Virus record (IMG/VR): IMGVR_UViG_3300020213_000003
Location: 1-44,009 of that record
Length of the DNA: 44,009 bases
DNA from: a virus
Reading direction: 5' to 3' (one strand)
Part shown: positions 20,383 to 28,813 of the stretch, piece by piece
How the letters are laid out: every line of letters starts with the position of its first letter
Position numbering within the stretch: position 1 is the first letter of the stretch
Notes under the pieces: model-generated
What the model was told of the DNA's origin: nothing
What the model saw: the letters and a program-made list of their open reading frames with translations, nothing else
Database searches by the model: none
Position numbers and translations under genes: made by a program

Positions 20383-23115
20383 TCAGAGAGGCTGAACCTT
20401 TTCAAGCTCCCGCTTCGCCCTGATCCGCTTCTTCACATCCTTCAGCTCTTCGACCAGCCGGGCACCTTCCGTCCCCGGCTCTAGGGCGAACGGCACCTGA
20501 TACCAGCCAACCTCGGGGTTGCGCTTGAGCGCGTTCTGAAGCCGCTGCTGAATGGCCCGGTCCTCGTTCACACTCACAACGTTAGCGCCGGTTAACATAT
20601 CAAGTGTCTTGAGGCCAGCGCCACGGCGCTCGTCCGCCATCTTGCCGAGCGACTGAGTGACCGACGCCAACGGCTGAATGAGTCCAGTACCAGCGACCAT
20701 GTTATACGCACGGCCAAACGCCCCACCCTCGATGTTGCCAGGCAGCTTGGAATACGAGCCGTAATCAGATTCAAAGTACGGGTCGCGTCCTGACACCGCT
20801 GAATAGGCGCTCTTGATGATCGGGCTCATGGCGCCGACTACAGTCCGCTCAATCTCACGGCCAGATTCACGGATGCCGCCGCTCAGATTCGGGATGGATG
20901 ACAGGGACTCAAACGGCAAGCCGAAGCCAGAGATGTACTGGGGATCGCCATTCAGGTCCTTCCCAATTGGCATTGTCAGCCGGCCATCCATGTGCGGATA
21001 CGTCGGGCTATCGCTCTGTCCGTTCATCAGTGAGCCAAGGCCGACTGCGACAGCGGGGTTCTCGGCAAGCATCTTCGCCTGCTGCGGAATAGCCTTGAAC
21101 ATATATTGTGCGAAGGGCACGGTATCTCTGATCGCCCGGTTCAGCGTGCTGCTGTAGGCGTAATCAAACAGGCTAGCGGTAGCGACTCGCGCTGCCTCGT
21201 CCGGCGACTTCTCCTTAAGGAGATTCTTGAACAGCCCGTAGCGCATCCGGTCTTCAGCGCCGTTAACGATGGTCTGCGGCCAGTCGCGCCAGTGCCGCCA
21301 ATCCTTCAGCGTGCCAACCTTCGTCAGGTCAGCGGCCATCTGTTCGGCGGTTACAAATCCGTGGCCCATCACCCCGTGCTCGACGGCGAGGCGCATCGTC
21401 GGATCCTGAATATTCGCCAGCATCTTAGCACGGTCGCCACCGCTCGCCTTAATCGCTGCCTGAAGTGGGGCAAACTCATTCTCGCCAATCTTCATGCCAA
21501 GCGCGCGGGCACCGTCCATGAACGCGCCGACAATATCCTTGGGCGCCCTGGCAAGCTGAGCCAAAGCAACTCCGCGTGACTCTGAGTTAGACGCAACGCT
21601 GGCCACTCCGCTGACCACGTTACGCGTAGTGAATCCCGGTTTTGGGATGAAGGCGCCGCCAGTTGCGAACTGCTTAAACAGACGGTTAGCCCCAGCGAAC
21701 AGCTTAAAGACGCCCTCGCGCGGAGGGAGCCCCTTCATCGCTACCTCTAGAGCCTCGGCCGTATCCGCCTTGCCCGACTGGCGCAGTGCGTCAATCGCCC
21801 CGGTGATAGCAGAGCGGGACTCCGAATCCGATAGGGCCTTAAACTTGTCACCGAGGATGGCCTTGGCGATTGTGGCAGACTGGGTTGCGGCACCCATCTT
21901 GGCGCCGTACTGACCGGCTGTGACGGCGAGGCTATCCTTCAGGATGACGCCTGGCTCATTCAGCTTATCTGCGAAGGCGCGCGGATCGGTAATCGACCTC
22001 GGCTTAATCAGGCTGGCCATGGAGGCGTGGTGATCCCCCATTTCAGGGATCAGCTTGGACGCTTCATCAATTTCCCACTGGCGGGGAACGTAATCGAGCG
22101 GGGCAAGATCGGATGGGAGCTTGCCAAAGGAGTAGCCCTTAGTTGCTGCCCAGTCGTCTAGATTTTCAGCGGCGTTGCCAGGTATCCGAGCGACATCATC
22201 GGCATAGAGCCCCTTGACGTGCGACGCCTCATGAATCGACCCGTCAGCGGCCCGGTACATGGACGGCTGAGTCAGTACGGAATCATCAACGCCCTGCTTC
22301 CATAGGGTACGGAAGTAGTCCGACGTTTTAATCGCCGTGTCGCGTACCTGATCCTTGGTCCATTGATCCCAGGGAACCTTGGCCAGTCGGCGGTCAATAA
22401 GCGCAAGCTGATCCTGCTGCGTACCGATGCCAACCATGCCGTGGCGAACATTCAGCGGCTCAACCGTTCCCGGCGATCCGATCACGTCCTCTAGGAGGAA
22501 TTGCGCCTTGCGCTGAATGTCCTCGGGGACGCCACGTAGCGTCTCTAGCGCATAGCCCTGGGCAGCCTGAGTGGTTGACGTGCCCTTTGCCACGCCCTTC
22601 GCAATCGCCGCTGATGCCTCTGGTCCAGGCGACAGTGCGCCAGCGCCTCGCCGGATCTGATGCCCGACCTTTGACAGCCCTTCTGGCAGCCCAGGGACGG
22701 CAGCGACCGCCTTCTTTACGCCGCCGCCAATAGCCGATAGAGCCTTGGCGCTGCCGGGAATCTCCGTCGCCATCTTGGTGAATGGGACGCCGACCTTGAG
22801 CGACGCCTTGCCCGCCGTCTTGGCAGCTATCGAAGCGCCGCCAGTGAGGTAGGTCAAGGGGTCAAGCGCAATGTCAACGCCTAGGCCAGCGATGGTGCCT
22901 AGGATTGGGTTCTTCTCCCGGTCAATGCCCAGCATGGATGCGCCATCCACGTCATCTTCTGGCCGCGACAACTCAGGGATGAGATCACCGGGAAGAAATG
23001 CGTCAGTTGGATCGAGCAGGAAGTCCCCTGCCTGACGCGCTGCGCCTTCCCAATTTCCCCGGATAACGTTCTTCACTACCTGACCGGGTCTGGAGACCCA
23101 ATCGAGAAACGACAT
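20383..23115 (-). CDS. Large virion-associated / DNA-ejection protein
   Basis: 910 residues from ATG 23115, chosen because AAAAGGG lies just upstream. The alternative ATG 23148 overlaps the previous stop (TAATG). Long helical and alanine-rich stretches, a hydrophobic LTYLTGGASIAAKTAG region near the N-terminus, PGFTTRNVVSGVA (a pattern seen in large virion polyvalent-type proteins) and VPFAQYMFKAIPQQAKML. No lytic transglycosylase motif is recognised. Its place at the distal end of the structural arm fits a protein ejected with the DNA. Confidence 0.65.
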   Translation of the reverse strand: MSFLDWVSRPGQVVKNVIRGNWEGAARQAGDFLLDPTDAFLPGDLIPELSRPEDDVDGASMLGIDREKNPILGTIAGLGVDIALDPLTYLTGGASIAAKTAGKASLKVGVPFTKMATEIPGSAKALSAIGGGVKKAVAAVPGLPEGLSKVGHQIRRGAGALSPGPEASAAIAKGVAKGTSTTQAAQGYALETLRGVPEDIQRKAQFLLEDVIGSPGTVEPLNVRHGMVGIGTQQDQLALIDRRLAKVPWDQWTKDQVRDTAIKTSDYFRTLWKQGVDDSVLTQPSMYRAADGSIHEASHVKGLYADDVARIPGNAAENLDDWAATKGYSFGKLPSDLAPLDYVPRQWEIDEASKLIPEMGDHHASMASLIKPRSITDPRAFADKLNEPGVILKDSLAVTAGQYGAKMGAATQSATIAKAILGDKFKALSDSESRSAITGAIDALRQSGKADTAEALEVAMKGLPPREGVFKLFAGANRLFKQFATGGAFIPKPGFTTRNVVSGVASVASNSESRGVALAQLARAPKDIVGAFMDGARALGMKIGENEFAPLQAAIKASGGDRAKMLANIQDPTMRLAVEHGVMGHGFVTAEQMAADLTKVGTLKDWRHWRDWPQTIVNGAEDRMRYGLFKNLLKEKSPDEAARVATASLFDYAYSSTLNRAIRDTVPFAQYMFKAIPQQAKMLAENPAVAVGLGSLMNGQSDSPTYPHMDGRLTMPIGKDLNGDPQYISGFGLPFESLSSIPNLSGGIRESGREIERTVVGAMSPIIKSAYSAVSGRDPYFESDYGSYSKLPGNIEGGAFGRAYNMVAGTGLIQPLASVTQSLGKMADERRGAGLKTLDMLTGANVVSVNEDRAIQQRLQNALKRNPEVGWYQVPFALEPGTEGARLVEELKDVKKRIRAKRELEKVQPL

Positions 23116-23147
23116 GAACGCGCCCTTTTGCGGCTCAAGCATTGCCA

Positions 23148-24257
23148 TTAGCGTTGCGGACGCAGGCCGATGGACTTGCGCTTTTGGCTTTCAGACGAGA
23201 AGTTGTCCTGCATGGGCGATCCAGGAAGGAAGGCGTCGATAGTGGAACTGATCGGATGCGACAAGAAACCGGGCTCGTCCACCGACTGGCTGAGCATGTC
23301 CATAAGGGCCGCATCAACCTCATCGCGTGGAGCGCCCAGGGAAACGGCCTTGCTCTTGATACCCTCCAGCTTGGCGTTCCACTCCGGCGAGCCGTTGTCA
23401 GTGACCGATGAATTGATGCCTCGCACCAGATCCTCGATCTCAAGTTTCATGGTGGGCGACGACAAGACTTCAACCGCATCGCGCTGCGGCGCAAACGCCT
23501 GCCCGAGTTGACCGGCAGGCATCCCCGCCACCGGGCTATTCTTCGCCTGCGACATCATCTGTGCTCCAAGCGCCCTAGACTGCGGGTTCACTGACTGCAA
23601 GAGCGTGGTGGCCAACGCGAACTGCTGCTCGCCTTGGCGATCGGAACGGTCACGGTCATACCGCTTCCCCTCAGACCGCGACTTCATCAGATCAGCAGGA
23701 CTTCCGCCGAACGCCAGGAACGCGCCATCCTCAGCAGACATGCCGCCCATCGGGGCCGCGCCACCGGCACCCGGAGCGCCAGCCTGCGGCATGAATGACT
23801 TTCTCAGTTCGTTCATCAACTGAATCTGTTCGGCCTCAGCCGACGCCCTCGCCACCGTGGCAACGCGGGTATCATCGTACTGCCGGCCTTCTAGATCAGC
23901 CCGCTTATTCCCAGCGCCATACTGCAAGGTCGCCGTCGCCAGATTGTCGTCAGACTTCATGCGCCCCATGGCGTAATCGTGCTGGGCATTATCGTCAAAC
24001 GTCCCGAACCGCTTCAGTTCAGTATCCGCCCGATCGCTGTACTTCCCAGTTGACGCCAGTTGCGCATCAGCCGCGTACCGGCCAGCACCAACCTGAGCAT
24101 CAGTATTATACCGATTGTCATTCGACTGCATCTGCGCCAGATACATCCGAGCAGCCTGATCGCCATAGCGATTCTTCGCGTCAATCGCGGCCTTCTCCTG
24201 ATCATCATACTGCCAGCCCTGCGAGCCGCCCATGACGCTAGTGTTACGGAAAGGCAT
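23148..24257 (-). CDS. Probable internal virion protein
   Basis: 369 residues, rich in alanine, glutamine, aspartate and methionine. Residues 30-130 hold degenerate ADAQ.AS/GRY-like repeats. A glycine/proline-methionine patch lies at about 155-175 (GAPGAGGAAPMGG). Low-complexity helical protein between two others of the same character, as in podovirus ejection modules. Assignment by position and composition only. Confidence 0.5.
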   Translation of the reverse strand: MPFRNTSVMGGSQGWQYDDQEKAAIDAKNRYGDQAARMYLAQMQSNDNRYNTDAQVGAGRYAADAQLASTGKYSDRADTELKRFGTFDDNAQHDYAMGRMKSDDNLATATLQYGAGNKRADLEGRQYDDTRVATVARASAEAEQIQLMNELRKSFMPQAGAPGAGGAAPMGGMSAEDGAFLAFGGSPADLMKSRSEGKRYDRDRSDRQGEQQFALATTLLQSVNPQSRALGAQMMSQAKNSPVAGMPAGQLGQAFAPQRDAVEVLSSPTMKLEIEDLVRGINSSVTDNGSPEWNAKLEGIKSKAVSLGAPRDEVDAALMDMLSQSVDEPGFLSHPISSTIDAFLPGSPMQDNFSSESQKRKSIGLRPQR

Positions 24258-25334
24258 TTAGTATCCCATCGTGCGGGTGTTCCGCTGTGGTGCGATAGCG
24301 GGGCGAGGGGGCAAGCGACCGGCCAGTGGGGCGATCATTGGCGATTGAGCGAGAGAGGGGTTCTGGCCAGTACGCGCTGCGCCAGTCCTGGCGTTAGTCG
24401 CCGTCCAAGTCGGGGGACGGGCAGGCCCAGCCGATGGCGCGCCACCATAGGTGCTGCCGAAGGTCCCGCCGTCAGAAGCAACAGCGCCGCTCGTAGCGCC
24501 CAGGCTGCCAGTCCCGACGTTGTACTGCCGCCCCGGCTGATTCGGAGCGACGAATCCAGCGGACGGGCGCGCTTGCGGCCGAGGCTGAGCTTGAGGCTGA
24601 CCCACTTGGCGGAAGTCCTGGAAGCTCGGCATCCCGCCGCCCTGGCCTCCACCGCCAGCACCGCCGCCCTGCTCATAAACCGTTTCGTTCCCATACAGAT
24701 TGCTAAGATAGTTGCTCTGATTGGTAATCGCCCCTTGGCGCTGAGCGTTCATCCCGCTCATCTGAGCCAGTGCGCCGCCACGGGCAGCGTAGTTCTGCTG
24801 GCCGGCGTTCATGTCCACGTTCATGCGGGCATTCTGCATCGAGCCCTGACGGTCGGACTCCATCTCAGCCAGTGCCGACGCAAAGGCCGGATCGCCGGGT
24901 GACAGGCCACTCTGGAGTAGACGATTGACCGCCGCACCCTGGCTAGCCGCACCCTGTTCCGCACGGGCCGTGAACATGGCGTTGGTGGTCGTCTCATTGA
25001 ACGGGACATCGGCCCCCGTCGCGCGCCCGCGCATGGCTGCCATAATCTCAGCGTCCACCGGATCGTTGCGCATCTCGCCCAGGCGACCATCTGCCAGGCC
25101 GTACATCTTGTCGCGGTTGGCCTCCACACGGTCGCGCGACTCAGCCCCGCCCGGCCCACCTGCCGACGCAATGCGCCCGCTCAGGTCGAGCTGCTTAGAC
25201 ACGTACTGGTCCTGCTCACGCTGGCCACGGCGGATACCGGACATACCGACCCCGGTCTGTGGGCGGCTGGCGTAGGTCTGCTGGAGCTGGAGAAGCTGCT
25301 GGCGAAGCTGGTCGGCGGTAGGGGGATTCGGCAT
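24258..25334 (-). CDS. Low-complexity probable internal virion protein
   Basis: 358 residues. N-terminal glutamine-rich coiled coil (LRQQLLQLQQTY), alanine/methionine-rich helical middle, and a C-terminal half dominated by Gly, Pro, Ala and Gln (QGGGAGGGGQGGG, QPQAQPRPQARP). Stop abuts the next gene's start. AGGATAA ribosome-binding site. Probably an ejection or internal protein, but no homologous family recognised. Confidence 0.45.
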   Translation of the reverse strand: MPNPPTADQLRQQLLQLQQTYASRPQTGVGMSGIRRGQREQDQYVSKQLDLSGRIASAGGPGGAESRDRVEANRDKMYGLADGRLGEMRNDPVDAEIMAAMRGRATGADVPFNETTTNAMFTARAEQGAASQGAAVNRLLQSGLSPGDPAFASALAEMESDRQGSMQNARMNVDMNAGQQNYAARGGALAQMSGMNAQRQGAITNQSNYLSNLYGNETVYEQGGGAGGGGQGGGMPSFQDFRQVGQPQAQPRPQARPSAGFVAPNQPGRQYNVGTGSLGATSGAVASDGGTFGSTYGGAPSAGPARPPTWTATNARTGAARTGQNPSLAQSPMIAPLAGRLPPRPAIAPQRNTRTMGY

Positions 25335-25395
25335 GTGTTTGTTATCCTATGCTAACTTAAAAGGAGAGGTTTGCAATGGGCGGGGTGGATGACCG

Positions 25396-26523
25396 CTAGC
25401 CCTCGTAGATGATAACTCTTCCGTCTGTACCGCCCGCGCCCGCCACGGCAGGCGCCCCGCCCGAGCCACCGCCGCCGTACCATCCCCTTCTGCCACCAGC
25501 GCCGCCAAACTGAGCGACTGATGTAATGTTTCCGGTCCCATTGTAGTTCACTATCGGGCGGGTAAATGTCCCAGCCTCTCCGGGGATCCTGATCGTCGAA
25601 AAGCTAGCCATCATGTTAGCTGTAGGGTTGGTGGATCCGCTGGCCACGCCAATATACTGGCCGCGTAATGCGGTTACGGTTACTCCGTTATGAGTGACTG
25701 CCGAGTCATTGCCGACCGTCCCTGCGCCGCCGCCTGCCGCCGATCCCGCCCCTCCAGTCCCGGTCGTAACGGAGACGGTTGAAGCTGATATTTTCCCGAA
25801 GATATACGCTATTTCGCCTGCCCCGCCGCCTGCCCCGCCAAACGAGCCGCTGCCAGCGGCGGCGCTGCCACCACTGCCGCCGCACCCGCCAGCGATGACG
25901 ACTGCGGCCCATACATTAGACCCAGCGGCAAAGGTGTGGGTTCCGCTGGCGCTGTAATCAGTGCCGGTTGGATACTTGCTCATCATTAAGCTAACCAGGC
26001 CGGCGAATGCCGATGGCGTTTTATTCTCGTAGACGGACCCGGTATCAACGAGAACGTCATTGACCGCTCGCCCGGTCAGGGTTATCCCAGTCCCAAGCCC
26101 AAGATTCGTCCGGGAAGTGCCCGCGCTCGCCACGTCCGCCAGGTTACTCGCCACCGCCAGGAATGACGTAGACGCCGCCGTCGCCGCAGTTCCGAGCCCG
26201 AGATTCGTCCGTGCCGTAGCCGCGTCACTTGCCCCGGTTCCGCCATCAGCAATGGCTAGATCCGTGATGCCAGTAATGCTCCCGCCCGTAATCGCCACGC
26301 CATTCGCGTTCTGCGATGACATAGTGCCCAGGCCGGCGATAGCCGCCGTTGCCGACGCGATGGCCGTATTCGCCGCAGCCAGATCCGCCTGGGCCGCAGT
26401 GATCAGATCCGCCAGCGTCTGTGCCCGCTGGCTCAGTCGCTCAGTATCGCCCACCAATTGCTGGTAGGCGTAATCATCATCATCGCCCTGAAGGCCGGTA
26501 TTGCTTGCCCTGATCCCGGTCAC
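25396..26523 (-). CDS. Tail fibre with glycine-rich tip
   Basis: 375 residues from GTG. N-terminal coiled coil (TLADLITAAQADLAAANTAIASATAAIA), then tail-fibre repeats (DGGTGASDAATARTNLGLGT), and a C-terminal 170 residues very rich in glycine (GGCGGSGGSAAAG, GGGGSGGAPAVAGAGG) ending in GRVIIYEG. Glycine-rich tips in other phage adhesins form polyglycine sandwiches that carry receptor-binding loops. The start overlaps the nozzle-like gene (GTGA). Likely host-recognition fibre. Confidence 0.75.
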   Translation of the reverse strand: MTGIRASNTGLQGDDDDYAYQQLVGDTERLSQRAQTLADLITAAQADLAAANTAIASATAAIAGLGTMSSQNANGVAITGGSITGITDLAIADGGTGASDAATARTNLGLGTAATAASTSFLAVASNLADVASAGTSRTNLGLGTGITLTGRAVNDVLVDTGSVYENKTPSAFAGLVSLMMSKYPTGTDYSASGTHTFAAGSNVWAAVVIAGGCGGSGGSAAAGSGSFGGAGGGAGEIAYIFGKISASTVSVTTGTGGAGSAAGGGAGTVGNDSAVTHNGVTVTALRGQYIGVASGSTNPTANMMASFSTIRIPGEAGTFTRPIVNYNGTGNITSVAQFGGAGGRRGWYGGGGSGGAPAVAGAGGTDGRVIIYEG

Positions 26524-28571
26524 TCGGTCGTCTCCTGGCCCTTATTGCTCTTGTCCTGGAACTTAAACTCAGAGTCCAGTAGGCGCAGTGATCCGGCCGG
26601 GCTGAGAACCGTCAGCTTAAACTTCCACGACCGTGCCCAGTCTGAGAACAATGGGATGTTGACAAATCCATCATTCGTCGCCGTGGTCGTCAGCGACAGG
26701 GTGGCGAAGGTGGCGTTATTGGTCCATGACAGATACTTAGGGGCAATATCCGACACGGACTTAGTCCAAGGAATTGGCGTAGTCGAGAAGTCCTTATACA
26801 CTTCAACGCGCACCGTACCGGCAGCCTGCGGAATAAACTTCAGCCAGAGACACGGCGGGCTAGTCTTTTCCTCCATCCCGTCAAAGATGGTCCAGTTGGA
26901 CTCAACCACGCAGGGAATGGCGCCGACGTAGACCAATGCGCCGCTAGCCGGGGCCGTGCTCAGTGCCGTGCTCAGGGTAATGGCCGACGTGGTATTGCTT
27001 GCGACCAGGCGTTCCTGCGCCGAGGTCACATCATACAGGATGGTTCCTGCCAGGTCAGTCCCGGTGCCAGTCGGCAGGCTGCTGCCCGTGATCTGGATGA
27101 CGGTCGTGGTGCTGCCAGCGGCGACGGTGTAATCGCCGGTAGAGGCGGCAGGTACGCCATCAGATGCGCCCTCTGCATACCACGCTCGGCCGTTGGTGCT
27201 GTCAGTCACGGCGAGGCGAAGATTGCCAGTCCCGCTAGCGACTGTGACGCCGGCATCGATGCCCTGACGCCATTGGTCAATGATCCAACGATCACCAACG
27301 ATGTCATAGGTCATCGCGTGCCTGGGGACCGATCCGCCAGTAGCGACGAAATGCCAGCGGATGATTTTCTCTTTGGGATCATACACCGCAAAGAACTGGT
27401 CGGACAGGGCGGTATTCACCAGCGCCGCGACCGTGGTGTCGATCTTCTTGCTGATCCAGCGCGGACGCCCGCCCGTCATCATCCATGCGCCGTTAGCGCC
27501 CCAGCCGAATAGCGCGCCGTCGAGGCCGTAGATGCACCGCTGGTTCCAAACGCCAAACTCGCCGGCAATGGTATTCAGCTCGCCGGTGCCTGGATCGGCC
27601 TGGAAAACAAGCCGCTGGATAGAGCGAGTGCCAAACAAATAGAGATCGCCGAGGAAGTCAGACATGCCGACCAGCCTGTCGCCGCGACCATTGAGCACGT
27701 CACGCACGCGAGTGACCGCCTTGAAGCTTTCAGGGAAGCCCGCCTTGCTCCAATAGATACGGTTATTCTTTGCGTAGAACACGCCTGATGCAGCGGCGTT
27801 GGTTGACCCGGCGTAGACCGGCGTCACCGTCAGGCTGGACGTACTGGCTACCGCAGTGACCAAGTACTGCGTTGTCTCAGCGCCGAAGCGGACCATGCGC
27901 CCAACCCACAGGGTTGAGAACGCCGCCGCGCTGGTAACAGTGGCGCTATTGTTGGTGACTCCGCACGTGATCGTTCGCGAATGACCGCCGCCGATGAAAG
28001 CGTAATTGCGACATTCCGCGATAATCGAACCGGCCGGGGGCTGCTCGTGGCCGAAGTCATCATAGAGTGAAGTCAGGTCCAGCGCGGCCAGCGTGGTGTC
28101 CGAGACGTTGTAGCTGAATGAAGCAACCCCGGCGTTAGCGAGCGTTCCTACCACGTAGTACGTCGATCCAGCGGCAAGTGTCGCCTCGACTTGGATGGTG
28201 TCGCACTTGGAATCCGTTGAGCGGATGATGTCCGTCGCCGCTGCGCCAACAGTGAAGTTCAGCGTCTTGGTCGTGGAGGCCACCGTGATACTGACGGCAG
28301 CACTCGGGTTACTGCGATATGCAGCGCCAGGCGAAGTGGAATCGGTGTAGCGATACCGCACTAGGTGGACGCCTAGAGTGACGTTTCCCGCCGCGTTGGT
28401 ACCTGCGCCAAGCACGGTGGCAGGGGCGGCCATCCCAGCGTCACGGGTTGACGCCCATACGCCGTCCCATGCCTGGACACGGTTGAAATCATTCGTCGCG
28501 TAGAGGCGACCGTTGATGGTCGAGAATACGGCCGGCTTGTCCGCCTTCAGCCCGGTCTTAATGGTGGTCAT
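26520..28571 (-). CDS. Tail nozzle-like / tail tube protein
   Basis: 683 residues, beta-rich with repeated Thr/Ser/Val strands. NGRLYATNDFNRVQAWDGVW, LFGTRSIQRLVFQADPGTGE and WMMTGGRPRWISK resemble the propeller-like platform of podovirus nozzle proteins (functional analogue of T7 gp12). It comes after the adaptor-type gene and before the fibre gene, the usual podovirus tail order. ATGA overlap with the small gene upstream. Confidence 0.65.
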   Translation of the reverse strand: MTTIKTGLKADKPAVFSTINGRLYATNDFNRVQAWDGVWASTRDAGMAAPATVLGAGTNAAGNVTLGVHLVRYRYTDSTSPGAAYRSNPSAAVSITVASTTKTLNFTVGAAATDIIRSTDSKCDTIQVEATLAAGSTYYVVGTLANAGVASFSYNVSDTTLAALDLTSLYDDFGHEQPPAGSIIAECRNYAFIGGGHSRTITCGVTNNSATVTSAAAFSTLWVGRMVRFGAETTQYLVTAVASTSSLTVTPVYAGSTNAAASGVFYAKNNRIYWSKAGFPESFKAVTRVRDVLNGRGDRLVGMSDFLGDLYLFGTRSIQRLVFQADPGTGELNTIAGEFGVWNQRCIYGLDGALFGWGANGAWMMTGGRPRWISKKIDTTVAALVNTALSDQFFAVYDPKEKIIRWHFVATGGSVPRHAMTYDIVGDRWIIDQWRQGIDAGVTVASGTGNLRLAVTDSTNGRAWYAEGASDGVPAASTGDYTVAAGSTTTVIQITGSSLPTGTGTDLAGTILYDVTSAQERLVASNTTSAITLSTALSTAPASGALVYVGAIPCVVESNWTIFDGMEEKTSPPCLWLKFIPQAAGTVRVEVYKDFSTTPIPWTKSVSDIAPKYLSWTNNATFATLSLTTTATNDGFVNIPLFSDWARSWKFKLTVLSPAGSLRLLDSEFKFQDKSNKGQETTE

Positions 28572-28813
28572 AAGGGCACACTCTTAAGCTCGCCAGACGC
28601 CTTGAAGATGACGAGGAAGTTCCCGGCAACCGGGGACGAGAAGGTGCCCACCGCAGTGCCGCCATGATCAGAGAGGTAGGTCAGCCCAGGGCGACGGCGA
28701 ATCTCGCCAGTGACGTACAGGGAGATGCCGCGCGAGTTATTCCCAAGAGCAAAGCCGCTGTCAATGTCCGTGGTGTCATCACGGATTCCGTCCCACTGTT
28801 TATTTTCAGCCAT
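28568..28813 (-). CDS. Small tail-region protein
   Basis: 81 residues (NKQWDGIRDDTTDIDSGFALGNNSRG, GEIRRRPGLTYLSDHG). The composition and 'RRRPGL' segment resemble the N-terminal end of nozzle-like proteins. Because it chains into the nozzle gene by ATGA, it may be a split-off N-terminal domain of that protein. No frameshift is needed to read the two separately. Confidence 0.55.
   Translation of the reverse strand: MAENKQWDGIRDDTTDIDSGFALGNNSRGISLYVTGEIRRRPGLTYLSDHGGTAVGTFSSPVAGNFLVIFKASGELKSVPL

Noticed and set aside
24060-24902. Rightward frame (280 codons) opposite the internal protein genes
   Set aside because: Shadow frame with Arg/Pro/Ser-rich composition across two real genes.
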